DNA of 64,000 nt from assembly GCF_007827045.1 (NCBI RefSeq), contig NZ_RPFW01000003.1:1-64000 (forward strand), written 5' to 3'. A program made the translations under genes and the position numbers. Source of the DNA: Trebonia kvetii (lineage in GTDB: Bacteria; Actinomycetota; Actinomycetes; Streptosporangiales; Streptosporangiaceae). Below the pieces are notes generated by a model. It was not told where the DNA came from. It worked only from the letters and a program-made list of their open reading frames with translations, and did no database searches. Positions 44,082-52,330 of the stretch are shown piece by piece (the first letter of the stretch is position 1; each line of letters begins with the position of its first letter).

Positions 44082-46298
44082 GTGAAGTTGGCGTCAGGTC
44101 GAGCGTGGCTCGCGGCCGTCGGCGCGGCCGTGTGCGCCGTGCTCGCCGTGTGTGCCGCGCTCGCTGCGTTGCTGCCCGACGTCGCCGAGGCCGGCGGCTA
44201 CCACGGCGGCGCCCTGCCGGCCCGCGCCGCTGTGACGTCCGGCGCCGTGACGACGAGCGCCGCGGCACAGGCGAGGCACGTCGTGATCGTCGGCATCTCC
44301 GGCCTGAACTGGAACCTTGTCACCCCGTCCGCGACGCCCGCGCTATGGCGGCTGGCCGGCGCCGGCTCAGTGGGCTCGCTCGTCGACTACGCGCAGCGGC
44401 CGGTCGCCTGCCCCGCCGACGGCTGGCTCACGCTCAATTCCGCGGCTCGCGCCCAGGGGCCGCGGCCGTGCGATGCGCTGCCCGCCGTCGTTGGGGCGGG
44501 CGGCGGCGCCCGGGTCCCCGCGCTGCCCGCGATCATCCGGGCCAACGAGCCCTACCACGAGTCGCCGGCCTGGGGCCTGCTCGGCACGCTCGCGACCTGC
44601 GCGACCGCCGTCGGTCCCGGGGCCGCCCTCGCCCTCGCCGCCCCGTCTGGCGCGGTCGCCTCTTACCTGCCGTCCGCCGCGGACGTGTCGCCGTCGGTGC
44701 TGGCCCGCTGCCCGCTGACCGTGGTCGACCTAGGCCAGATCGAAGCCACCGAACGGGTTCGTGCCTCCGCCATCAACCGCCAGCTGGCTCGCTTGACGGC
44801 GGAACTTCCCGCGGGCACCCTGCTCCTGGTCACCGCTCCCGGTGCGGCGGCCGGCCAGTCCGCCGGCTCTGCGCCGGCCGGGCCGCCGCATCTCATGTCC
44901 GTGGTGGTCAGCGGCCCTGGGTTCGCGAGCGGGCAGCTCGATTCCGCGGCCACCAGGCGGCCGGGCATCGTGACGCTCACCGACCTGACGCCCACGGTGG
45001 CCGGGTGGCTCGGCAGTGCGGTACCCGCGGGCACCGTCGGCGCGCGGATCACCAGGTCGGACCGGGGTGACCTGGATGCGACCGTGGCCGGCCTGCGTGC
45101 GCGGGACACCGCCGAGCAGGTCTGGATCGCCACACACGGCTGGTTCTTCATCGGCTACGGCATCGCCGTGGTGCTCGCGTTCGGGGTCCCCGCCGCCCTT
45201 TTCTGGGGTGCGGAACCGCGGCGCCGCGAGCGCCGCGCCCGGTGCTGGCGTGCCGCGGGGACGGCGGCCGCCGCCGTGCCCTTGGCCTCGTTCCTTGCCA
45301 ACAGCTTCCAATGGTGGCAGTCCGACGGGCCGGCCTGGTGGCTGTACGGGCTGACAGCAGCCGGGACGCTGGTGCTCGCCACGGCGGCGCTGCTCCGCGG
45401 GCCGTGGCGGCGCGACCCGGTCGGCCCGATGGGCGTGCTGTGCGCGGCTACCCTGCTGGTCCTCGCGGTCGACGTGATGACGGGCTCGCGGCTTCAGCTT
45501 GACGCGCCGTACGGGCTGTCGCTGCTCGTCTCTGGGCGCTACTACGGAATCGGCAACGACGCGCTCGGCGTGTACTGCGTGTCCGCGCTCGTCGCCGCCG
45601 CCTGGACCGCCGGACTTGTGCGCCGGCCCGCACTGGCGGCCGGGCTGGTCGGTCTGCTCGCCGTGGTGGCGTCCGGCTGGCCGGGTTTCGGCGCGAAGAC
45701 GGGCGGCACGATCGCGCTCGTCCCCTGCCTGGTGCTGCTCGTCGCGTGGCTGGCCGGTTTCCGCCTTGGCGGGCGCATGGCGTTGCCCGTCGCGTTCAGC
45801 GGCCTTGCCCTCTTCCTCGTGTTCGCCGTGATCAGCTACCTGCTTCCCGCGGCGGGCATATCCGACATGGGGGCGTTCGCCGCCGACCTGCTGCATGGCA
45901 GGGCGGGTGACTTGCTGCAGCGGAAGGCCGGCTCCAATGTGGGATCGATCACCACGAGCACCCTCGGCTGGCTGATTCCCGTGGTCGCGGTGGCGTCCGC
46001 CGCGGCGTTGTGGCGGCCCGCGGCCATGCGGCTGCGCACGCTCGCGTGCGCCTTCGAAGCCCGGCCGCTGCTGCGAATCCTCGGCTGGCTGTGCTGGCTG
46101 GTCCTGGTGATCGGGTGGTTCGCTGATGACTCAGGGGTAATCGTGCCCGCGGCGGCTCTCCCGTTCGTGATACCGCTGACGATCGGAATGGCTTCGTCCG
46201 TTTCCGCTGCGGCTGGTGGGGCAGGCTATTTTGGTAGCGCCCTCGCCGGGCCCTCCGTCGCGGGCAGGACCCCCAGGTTCGACCACCCCCCGAGGTAG
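44082..46298 (+). CDS. multi-pass membrane protein with alkaline-phosphatase-like ectodomain
   Basis: A 738-aa protein. A signal/anchor helix leads into an N-terminal extracellular part ('HVVIVGISGLNWNLVTPSAT', 'PHLMSVVVSGPG', 'IVTLTDLTPTVAGWLG') that resembles the alkaline phosphatase/sulfatase fold. From about residue 350 it has ten or so membrane helices. 'SGRYYGIGNDALGVY' and 'WPGFGAKTGGTIALVP' are conserved in actinobacterial homologues of unknown function. Catalytic residues of a true phosphatase are not obvious. It starts at a GTG 45 bp after the LCP gene and is probably in its operon, so an envelope-polymer role is likely. Confidence 0.82.
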   Translation: MKLASGRAWLAAVGAAVCAVLAVCAALAALLPDVAEAGGYHGGALPARAAVTSGAVTTSAAAQARHVVIVGISGLNWNLVTPSATPALWRLAGAGSVGSLVDYAQRPVACPADGWLTLNSAARAQGPRPCDALPAVVGAGGGARVPALPAIIRANEPYHESPAWGLLGTLATCATAVGPGAALALAAPSGAVASYLPSAADVSPSVLARCPLTVVDLGQIEATERVRASAINRQLARLTAELPAGTLLLVTAPGAAAGQSAGSAPAGPPHLMSVVVSGPGFASGQLDSAATRRPGIVTLTDLTPTVAGWLGSAVPAGTVGARITRSDRGDLDATVAGLRARDTAEQVWIATHGWFFIGYGIAVVLAFGVPAALFWGAEPRRRERRARCWRAAGTAAAAVPLASFLANSFQWWQSDGPAWWLYGLTAAGTLVLATAALLRGPWRRDPVGPMGVLCAATLLVLAVDVMTGSRLQLDAPYGLSLLVSGRYYGIGNDALGVYCVSALVAAAWTAGLVRRPALAAGLVGLLAVVASGWPGFGAKTGGTIALVPCLVLLVAWLAGFRLGGRMALPVAFSGLALFLVFAVISYLLPAAGISDMGAFAADLLHGRAGDLLQRKAGSNVGSITTSTLGWLIPVVAVASAAALWRPAAMRLRTLACAFEARPLLRILGWLCWLVLVIGWFADDSGVIVPAAALPFVIPLTIGMASSVSAAAGGAGYFGSALAGPSVAGRTPRFDHPPR

Positions 46299-46309
46299 AG
46301 GACGCCCTA

Positions 46310-46987
46310 GTGCAGTATCAGCTTTCGCGTCTTGTCATTGGTCCGACCCTGCATCTGCTCGGCCGCCCGCGGGTGTCGGGGCTCGAACACGTGCCCGCGA
46401 GCGGACCCGCGATCCTCGCGTCCAACCACCTGTCGTTTATCGACTCGATGTACCTGCCGCTGATGATCTCCCGCCCGGTGGTGTTCCCCGCCAAGGCGGA
46501 GTACTTCTCCGCGAAAGGGCCGCTCGGCCGGATGTGGGCCGCGTACCTGCGCTCAACCAACCAGCTCGAGATCGACAGGAACGAGGCACGGTCGGCGCAG
46601 GCGACCCTGGAGGCCGCCGCGGAGATCCTCAGGGGCGGCGACCTGTTCGGGTTCTACCCGGAGGGCACCAGGTCGCCCGACGGCCGGCTGTACCGGGGCA
46701 GGTCGGGCCTGGGCTGGCTGGTGATGAACACCGGCGCACCCGTCTTGCCCGTCGCCATGATCGGGACGAGGAAGATGCTGCCGCCGGGCGCGCCGCTGCC
46801 CCGCCCGACGAGGATCGACATCAAGATCGGCAAGCCGATGGAGTTCGGTCACCTGGCCGGCGACCCGCCCGCCAGGGCCCGCCGCACGATCGCCGACGAG
46901 GTGATGCGCGTGATCGCGGATCTTTCCGGCCAGGAGTACGTCCATGAGTACGCGTCCGACGTCAAGGCCCGGCTCGGCGAACCCTGA
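46310..46987 (+). CDS. 1-acylglycerol-3-phosphate acyltransferase (PlsC-like)
   Basis: A 225-aa membrane-associated acyltransferase. The catalytic NHxxxxD motif is 'NHLSFID' (residues 39-45) and the substrate loop is 'FYPEGTRSPDGRLYRG'. It ends with the usual 'GKPMEFGHLAGDPP' region. It should acylate lysophosphatidic acid or a related acceptor with acyl-CoA or acyl-ACP. GTG start 11 bp after the previous stop, so co-transcribed with the membrane gene. Its end is 2 bp from the convergent pseudo-mycosin gene. Confidence 0.9.
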   Translation: MQYQLSRLVIGPTLHLLGRPRVSGLEHVPASGPAILASNHLSFIDSMYLPLMISRPVVFPAKAEYFSAKGPLGRMWAAYLRSTNQLEIDRNEARSAQATLEAAAEILRGGDLFGFYPEGTRSPDGRLYRGRSGLGWLVMNTGAPVLPVAMIGTRKMLPPGAPLPRPTRIDIKIGKPMEFGHLAGDPPARARRTIADEVMRVIADLSGQEYVHEYASDVKARLGEP

Positions 46988-46988
46988 A

Positions 46989-48737
46989 TCACTCCCACTC
47001 ATCGCCGCTGATCGCGGGGAACTGGCCGGTCGTCTCGCCGGGATTCCACACGTACATCGGGCCGGTGCTCGACCCAGTCCTCGGCAGTGCCTGGTCTTCC
47101 GGCGGTGCGACAGCGAATGCCGCGGGCGACTCCTCCCAGGGAGGAAGCGGACCTGCCGCAGGCAGGGCTGGCCTGACCGGCGGCGCGGGGAGCGGCACCG
47201 GCCCGTCCGGCGGCGGTGCGGGCGGCCACGGCGGCGCCTGCGGCCTCCGCTGCCCCCGGAAGTACCTTCCGTGCGTGCCGCCGGCCGCCCAGGATCCTGA
47301 GTGCGGCGAGCGCGCGGCTGGCAGGGCGTGCTGCACGCGGGCGTGGCGGGCTTGACCTGGCCGCTGGCCGGACCGGGCTGCCGTGGCGGTGCCTGAGGAG
47401 CGGGCGAGGCGCCTGCGGCGGCGGGCCCTTGTCACGATGATCGCGGCGATCAGGCAGGCGATCAGCACAGCCGCTCCCACCGCGAGGCCGACGACGAGCG
47501 AGCGCAGCAGACGGCCGGGATCGGCCGGGCTCTTGATCGCCCGGCTGGTGACCGCCGGAGCCGCTTGGGTGGGGGTGGCCGCTGGCGTCGCGGCTGGCGT
47601 GGGCGTCGGAGCAGGCAATTTAGCGAAGATGGCGGCCGCCGCGGCGACGGCCGCGGCGGCGTCGAGTCGTCCGTGCCCCCGGCCGGCCGCCGTTGTGCGG
47701 CCCGCACCGCCGGGCGGAGCGGTCGCGCCGCGCTCGAGCGCCCGCGTCACCGCGGCGACGCCGAGTCGCGGATATCGCGAGCGGATGAGCGCCGCGACGC
47801 CCGCCGTAAGCGCCGCGGACATGTCGGTAGAGGCGAGTGACTGGTAGCCGCCGCCAGGAGCGGCCACCGTGAGCCCCGCCACCGGGTTGCCGGTCGTGCC
47901 GGCGGTGCCCGGGGTCTGTCCGGAACCTGGCGCGGTGAGCGCGACGTATGAGCGCGTGTTCGTGAACGGTGCGAGGCTCCCGTCCCGCGCGGTCGCGCCC
48001 ACGGCGATCACGCCCGGATAGGCAGCTGGATAGTTGACCGAGTCGCTCCCCGCGCCGTTGTCTCCGGCCGGCGCGACGAGCAGGACATCATGGGCTAGCG
48101 CGTAGCGGACGGCCGCGCGCTCAGCCGCGCTTCCGCCAGCGGCGGCAGGATCTCCGGTGGATGCCGATCCCAGTGTGCCCGGATCAAGCGGCAGCGCGAT
48201 GATGCTGGCGCCGTGGCCGACCGCGTACCTGATGCCGGCCGCGATGGCCGCGGGCAGTCGCCGCGCCACCGTGGCGTCCGCGGTCAGCGGATCGTCATAC
48301 TCGATGGTGACCTGGACCGACAGGATCCTGGCGGCCGGCGCGACGCCGGTGAGCCCGTCGGTGCGGCCGTGCCCGCGCCCGTGCCCGGCGATGAGGCCGG
48401 CTACCGCGGTTCCCTCTTGTCCCCAGTAGGGCGATCCCTGCTTGCGTCCCGTCGCGGCGAGGTCGGGACCGGCGGTCACGCTGCCGGCCAGATCGGCATG
48501 GCTCAGGTCGACGCCGGTGGACAGCACGGCGACCGTCACGCCCTTGCCCGCAGCGGGTGCCGCCCGCACCGCGGCGGGTACGTGCAGCGCGGCGAGCCAC
48601 CACTGGGTCGTGCGGTTGACCGTCTGTGCCCTCGCGGGCAGGCCGGCGGCGGCGGCGGGCAGGCCGGTAGCGATGATGGCGGCGAGCGCCGCAACGACTG
48701 GCGGCAGGCCGCGCAACGGGCGAGCCACGTGGGTCAC
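46989..48737 (-). CDS. mycosin-like S8 pseudoprotease
   Basis: A 582-aa secreted and membrane-anchored subtilase-fold protein with a signal peptide (about 1-38), the subtilase domain (65-375), a membrane helix (about 410-440) and a long proline-rich tail, as in type VII secretion mycosins. All three catalytic positions are changed: Asp to Ser73 in 'VLSTGVDLSH', His to Glu108 in 'GQEGTAVAGLIAG', Ser to Asp305 in 'STDMSAALTAG'. The usual oxyanion Asn also looks replaced ('VAPAGDNGAG'). The flanking fold motifs are intact, so this is a pseudoenzyme rather than a decayed gene. No ESX genes are adjacent. GTG start. Confidence 0.88.
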   Translation of the reverse strand: MTHVARPLRGLPPVVAALAAIIATGLPAAAAGLPARAQTVNRTTQWWLAALHVPAAVRAAPAAGKGVTVAVLSTGVDLSHADLAGSVTAGPDLAATGRKQGSPYWGQEGTAVAGLIAGHGRGHGRTDGLTGVAPAARILSVQVTIEYDDPLTADATVARRLPAAIAAGIRYAVGHGASIIALPLDPGTLGSASTGDPAAAGGSAAERAAVRYALAHDVLLVAPAGDNGAGSDSVNYPAAYPGVIAVGATARDGSLAPFTNTRSYVALTAPGSGQTPGTAGTTGNPVAGLTVAAPGGGYQSLASTDMSAALTAGVAALIRSRYPRLGVAAVTRALERGATAPPGGAGRTTAAGRGHGRLDAAAAVAAAAAIFAKLPAPTPTPAATPAATPTQAAPAVTSRAIKSPADPGRLLRSLVVGLAVGAAVLIACLIAAIIVTRARRRRRLARSSGTATAARSGQRPGQARHARVQHALPAARSPHSGSWAAGGTHGRYFRGQRRPQAPPWPPAPPPDGPVPLPAPPVRPALPAAGPLPPWEESPAAFAVAPPEDQALPRTGSSTGPMYVWNPGETTGQFPAISGDEWE

Positions 48738-48900
48738 GCGTACTCCCGATCCGACCAGGGCTAAAGCATCAGCTACGGCGAAACACCGACAAATCGTGCT
48801 TAATCATGTCACGTGGCTAAGCTCGGGACGATGCTCGACGCGCTAACTATTTCATGACGTTAGCGGCACCACCGAACACAACGGGCGACTGGGCCGGGCG

Positions 48901-49767
48901 TCACCACCGCGGCCGCTTGCCGCCAGGCGCCGACGCGGCGAGCGTCACCCTGGTGCCCGCACGGATGCCGAGCTGCCCGGCGGCGTTGCCCTGCGAGACC
49001 GCGATAGCCACCCAGTCGCCGCTGTCGCGATAGCAGAGCAGCTCACCCGGCGCGACATCACCGAAGGCGGTGACGAACGGAGCCACGGTCTCCCGGCCGT
49101 CCCAGGCCAGCGTGACGGCCGCACCCGGGATCAGCCCGGCCCGGTGCGCCTCCGTGCCGGGCAGCGAGAGCTGCACGTTGCCGAACCCGTCCACCGTCAC
49201 CACCTCGGCATGCGCCACAGTGCCTGCCAGTTCGGTGCCTGCCAGTTCGGTGCCTGCCAGCCGCCACTCCGGCGCCGGCAATGTGACAAGACTTGATACC
49301 TCGACCGGCTCGCCCGTCTCGTCGAGCGGTGTCCCGGTCGCGAGCCGCGCGGCGACCGGCATGAAAATGTCCCTGCCGTGGAAGGTGGCGGGCACGTTTT
49401 CCAGCCACAGCGCCTGGTTGGTGAGCGAAACGGCGCGCGAGGCGCCACCTGCCGCCGCCACGGCGAGGGAGAGCAGGCCGTTGTCCGGGCCGACGAAGAT
49501 CGATCCGCCCGCCTCAACCGCGACCGCGCGGCGCGCGGTGCCGACGCCGGGGTCGACCACCGCCACGTACACCGCGGGGGGCAGGTAGGGGACCGCCTGG
49601 GAGAGCACTACGGCGCCGCGCCTGATGTCGCCAAGAGGAACCATGTGCGTTATGTCGATGATGCGTACATCTGGCGCGATCTGGGAAGCTACTCCATGGC
49701 AAATCGCCACGAAAGCGTCTTCTAGTCCGTAGTCGGTCAGGAACGTGAGACAGTGAAATCCGGCCAT
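48901..49767 (-). CDS. SAM hydroxide adenosyltransferase/hydrolase (DUF62)
   Basis: A 288-aa enzyme of the DUF62 family, which cleaves S-adenosylmethionine to adenosine and methionine. Family motifs are visible: 'FLTDYGLEDAFVAICHGV', 'VYVAVVDPGVGTARRA', 'FVGPDNGLLSLA', 'TFHGRDIFMPVAA' and a C-terminal 'GFGNVQLSL'. An in-line 'LAGTE' triplet repeat ('LAGTELAGTELAGT') makes a small insertion. The ATG at 49767 overlaps an 18-bp palindrome that also covers its ribosome binding site. Divergent from the DUF3263 gene. Confidence 0.92.
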   Translation of the reverse strand: MAGFHCLTFLTDYGLEDAFVAICHGVASQIAPDVRIIDITHMVPLGDIRRGAVVLSQAVPYLPPAVYVAVVDPGVGTARRAVAVEAGGSIFVGPDNGLLSLAVAAAGGASRAVSLTNQALWLENVPATFHGRDIFMPVAARLATGTPLDETGEPVEVSSLVTLPAPEWRLAGTELAGTELAGTVAHAEVVTVDGFGNVQLSLPGTEAHRAGLIPGAAVTLAWDGRETVAPFVTAFGDVAPGELLCYRDSGDWVAIAVSQGNAAGQLGIRAGTRVTLAASAPGGKRPRW

Positions 49768-49783
49768 AGGCTCCGGAGCCTAT
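49766..49783. promoter_or_regulatory. 18-bp perfect palindrome over start site
   Basis: ATAGGCTCCGGAGCCTAT, spanning two bases of the SAM hydrolase start codon and its GGAG site, between two divergent genes. It could be an operator or an mRNA hairpin that hides the start. Confidence 0.6.
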
Positions 49784-49798
49784 GCGAAGGGGGGAGCG

Positions 49799-50032
49799 AT
49801 GCCAGCGTTGTCGGAGCGTGACATGCGCCTCCTCGCCTTCGAGCGCGGTACCTGGCGCAGCGCCGGGGCGAAGGAACAGGCCATCACCGAGACGCTCGGC
49901 ATCACCGCGACGCGCTATTACCAGCTGCTCAATGAGCTGATCGACAGCCCTGAAGCGCTCATGTTCGACCCGGTGCTGGTCAAGCGGCTCCGCGCGCAGC
50001 GGGCACGCCGGCAGCGCATGCGTTCCGCGTAG
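49799..50032 (+). CDS. DUF3263 protein
   Basis: A 77-aa protein of the actinobacterial DUF3263 family: 'LSERDMRLLAFERGTWRSAG', 'AKEQAITETLGITATRYYQL', 'LNELIDSPEALMFDPVLVKR', ending in a basic tail. The middle part is a helix-turn-helix-like segment, so it may bind DNA. AAGGGGGGAG precedes the ATG. It is 17 bp from otsB and probably co-transcribed. Role unknown. Confidence 0.9.
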   Translation: MPALSERDMRLLAFERGTWRSAGAKEQAITETLGITATRYYQLLNELIDSPEALMFDPVLVKRLRAQRARRQRMRSA

Positions 50033-50049
50033 CCGGGTACCAGAAAGCG

Positions 50050-51051
50050 GTGACCCAGACTCCGGCTGCCCAGACTCCGGAACCACTGCCCCCTGCCAGA
50101 ACGCCAGGCGGCCGGGCCGGGCTCGCCGCGATCGTGGCCGGCCCGTCGCGCGCGCTCGTGGCCACCGACTATGACGGCACGCTCGCGCCGATAGTCGCCG
50201 ACCCGGCCGCTGCGGTGCCCGCGCCTGGCGCCGCGGCCGCGCTCGCCAGTCTGGCGAGCCGTGTCGGCACTGTGGCGATCATCACCGGCAGGGCCGCGGC
50301 GGACGCGGTGGCACTCGGCGGCTTCGCGGACGTGCCCGGCCTCATCGTGCTTGGTCACTACGGCGTACAGCGGTGGCAGGCGGGCGTGCTCAGCGCGCCC
50401 GCCATCCCGCCCGGTGTCCAGCTGGCGCGGGAGGCGCTTCCGGGGCTGCTTGCCGAGTCGGGCGCGCCCGAGGGCACATCCATCGAGGACAAGGGCACCG
50501 CGCTCGCGGTCCATACCAGGCGGACGGCGGACCCGGCGGCGGCACTCGCGCTGCTGCGCGGTCCCCTCGGCCGCCTCGCCGCCAGCACGGGGCTGGCCAT
50601 CGAACCGGGCCGGATGGTGCTCGAGCTCCGGCCGCCAGGCACGGACAAGGGCGCCACCCTGCGGGCGCTCGCCGCGGAGCGCGCGGCCGGGTCGGTGCTG
50701 TTCTGCGGCGACGACCTCGGTGATCTCGCGGCCTTCGCCGCCATCCGCGAGCTGCGCGCGCAGGGCGTGCCCGGGTGCGCCGTCGCCAGCGGCAGCGCGG
50801 AGACGCCCGCGGTGGCCGAGGCCGCCGACCTGGTGGTCGACGGCCCTGCCGGGATTGTCCGGCTGCTCGCCTCGCTCGCCGGGCGCGTGTTAAGTACGCG
50901 GTCGTGCTCGCGTTACGCGGCCGGGCGGCCCGGGACGAACACGGTCCAGCCCGCGGCCCGCCAGGCGGCGGCGTCGAGCGTGCAGCGGCCGTCGATGAGC
51001 ACGGGGTTCGCCACCGTCGCGCGCAGCGCCGCCGGGTCAATGGCCCGGTAG
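50050..51051 (+). CDS. otsB: trehalose-6-phosphate phosphatase
   Basis: A HAD-superfamily phosphatase that removes phosphate from trehalose 6-phosphate, the second step of OtsAB trehalose synthesis. 'VATDYDGTLAPIVADP' holds the nucleophile Asp; 'AIITGRAAADA', 'ELRPPGTDKGATLRAL' and 'LFCGDDLGDLAAFAAI' are the other HAD and TPP motifs. The family fold should end near 'GIVRLLASLAGR' (about residue 285); the frame instead runs on for about 50 residues that are antisense to ugd, giving 333 aa and a 139-bp overlap. A lost stop codon is likely. GTG start. The partner otsA is 9 kb downstream. Confidence 0.9.
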   Translation: MTQTPAAQTPEPLPPARTPGGRAGLAAIVAGPSRALVATDYDGTLAPIVADPAAAVPAPGAAAALASLASRVGTVAIITGRAAADAVALGGFADVPGLIVLGHYGVQRWQAGVLSAPAIPPGVQLAREALPGLLAESGAPEGTSIEDKGTALAVHTRRTADPAAALALLRGPLGRLAASTGLAIEPGRMVLELRPPGTDKGATLRALAAERAAGSVLFCGDDLGDLAAFAAIRELRAQGVPGCAVASGSAETPAVAEAADLVVDGPAGIVRLLASLAGRVLSTRSCSRYAAGRPGTNTVQPAARQAAASSVQRPSMSTGFATVARSAAGSMAR

Positions 51052-52256
51052 TCGGCCCACTCGGTGAGGTGGAGCACCAGATCGGCGCCGTCGGCTGCCT
51101 CGTGGACCGAGTCGGCGTAGCGGAGCTCGGGGCGGACCCGCTTCGCGTTCGCCATGGCCACCGGGTCATGGACAGAAACGATTGCGCCCTCGTCGGAGAG
51201 ACGGCCGGAGATGTCCAGGCTCGGCGAATCCCTGATGTCATCGCTGTTGGGCTTGAACGCGGCGCCGAGCACCGCGATGCGCTTACCGGACAGGTCGCCG
51301 CCGAGGGCCTGGCGCGCGAGGTCGATGACGCGGTGCCTGCGGCCGAGGTTGATGGTGTCCACGGTGGTCAGCAGGTCCACGAGCGAGCCGACGCCGCGCT
51401 CGCCCGCGGTGGCGCGGAACGCGCGGATGTCCTTGGGCAGGCAGCCGCCGCCAAAGCCGAGACCCGGTGAGAGGAACTTGCGGCCGATGCGCTCGTCGAT
51501 GCCGATCGCGTCCGCGAGCTTGATCACATCCGCGCCGGAGGCCTCGCACATCTCCGCCATCACGTTGATGAAGGAGATCTTGGTCGCCAGGAAGGAGTTG
51601 GCCGCGACCTTGACGAGCTCGGCGGTCTCCAGGTCCATGGTGATGCCGGGGATGCCGGAGGACAGCGGGGTGTCGAAGACGCGGCGCAGCAGCGTCTCGG
51701 CGGATTCGCCGGTTACACCGAACACGATCCGGTCCGGGGTCAGGCTGTCCTGCACCGCGTAGCCCTCGCGCAGGAACTCGGGGTTGAACGCGTAGTCCAC
51801 CAGCTCGCCGGCCGGCGCCGCGGCCTGCATGCGGTCGATGAGCTGCCGTGACGTCCCGACGGGAACGGTCGACTTGCCGACGACGAGGGTGGCGCGGTTC
51901 AGGTGCGGCGCGAGCGCCTCAGCGGCGCCGAACACGTAAGTCAGGTCCGCGTGCCCCGTGCCGTCCTTGGACTGCGGCGTCCCGACGCAGATGAAGTGCA
52001 CGTCACCGAACTCGCCGATCTCGGCGAACGAGTCGGTGAACCGGAGGCGGCCGGCGTCCAGGTTCTTGCGCAGCAGCGGCTCGAGGCCGGGCTCGAAGAA
52101 CGGCGTCTCGCCGCGCGCCGCCTTGGCGATCTTCTCGGCATCCACGTCGATGGCGAGCACCTGATGGCCCAGGTCCGCCATGCAGACGGCGTGAGTGAGG
52201 CCCAGATAACCCGTGCCGATGACGCTGACGCGCAGGATCTGTCCGTTGCCACCCAT
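50913..52256 (-). CDS. UDP-glucose 6-dehydrogenase
   Basis: A 447-aa NAD-dependent enzyme that oxidises UDP-glucose to UDP-glucuronate, a precursor of acidic polysaccharides. Motifs: N-terminal Rossmann 'RVSVIGTGYLGLTHAVCMAD', 'NPEFLREGYAVQD', the catalytic Cys in 'GFGGGCLPKDIRAF', and 'AVLGAAFKPNSDDIRDSPSL'. ATG start at 52256. Its 3' end is overlapped in antisense by otsB. It fits the envelope gene block around it. The UDP-sugar specificity (glucose versus ManNAc) is assigned by overall similarity. Confidence 0.92.
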   Translation of the reverse strand: MGGNGQILRVSVIGTGYLGLTHAVCMADLGHQVLAIDVDAEKIAKAARGETPFFEPGLEPLLRKNLDAGRLRFTDSFAEIGEFGDVHFICVGTPQSKDGTGHADLTYVFGAAEALAPHLNRATLVVGKSTVPVGTSRQLIDRMQAAAPAGELVDYAFNPEFLREGYAVQDSLTPDRIVFGVTGESAETLLRRVFDTPLSSGIPGITMDLETAELVKVAANSFLATKISFINVMAEMCEASGADVIKLADAIGIDERIGRKFLSPGLGFGGGCLPKDIRAFRATAGERGVGSLVDLLTTVDTINLGRRHRVIDLARQALGGDLSGKRIAVLGAAFKPNSDDIRDSPSLDISGRLSDEGAIVSVHDPVAMANAKRVRPELRYADSVHEAADGADLVLHLTEWADYRAIDPAALRATVANPVLIDGRCTLDAAAWRAAGWTVFVPGRPAA

Positions 52257-52330
52257 GGAGTCCTCAGCTTCTACTTGTGGTCTTGGCCGTCTTGTTGCAA
52301 TGCTCCAGTTGCCTGTCCGCGCGGGTCACC

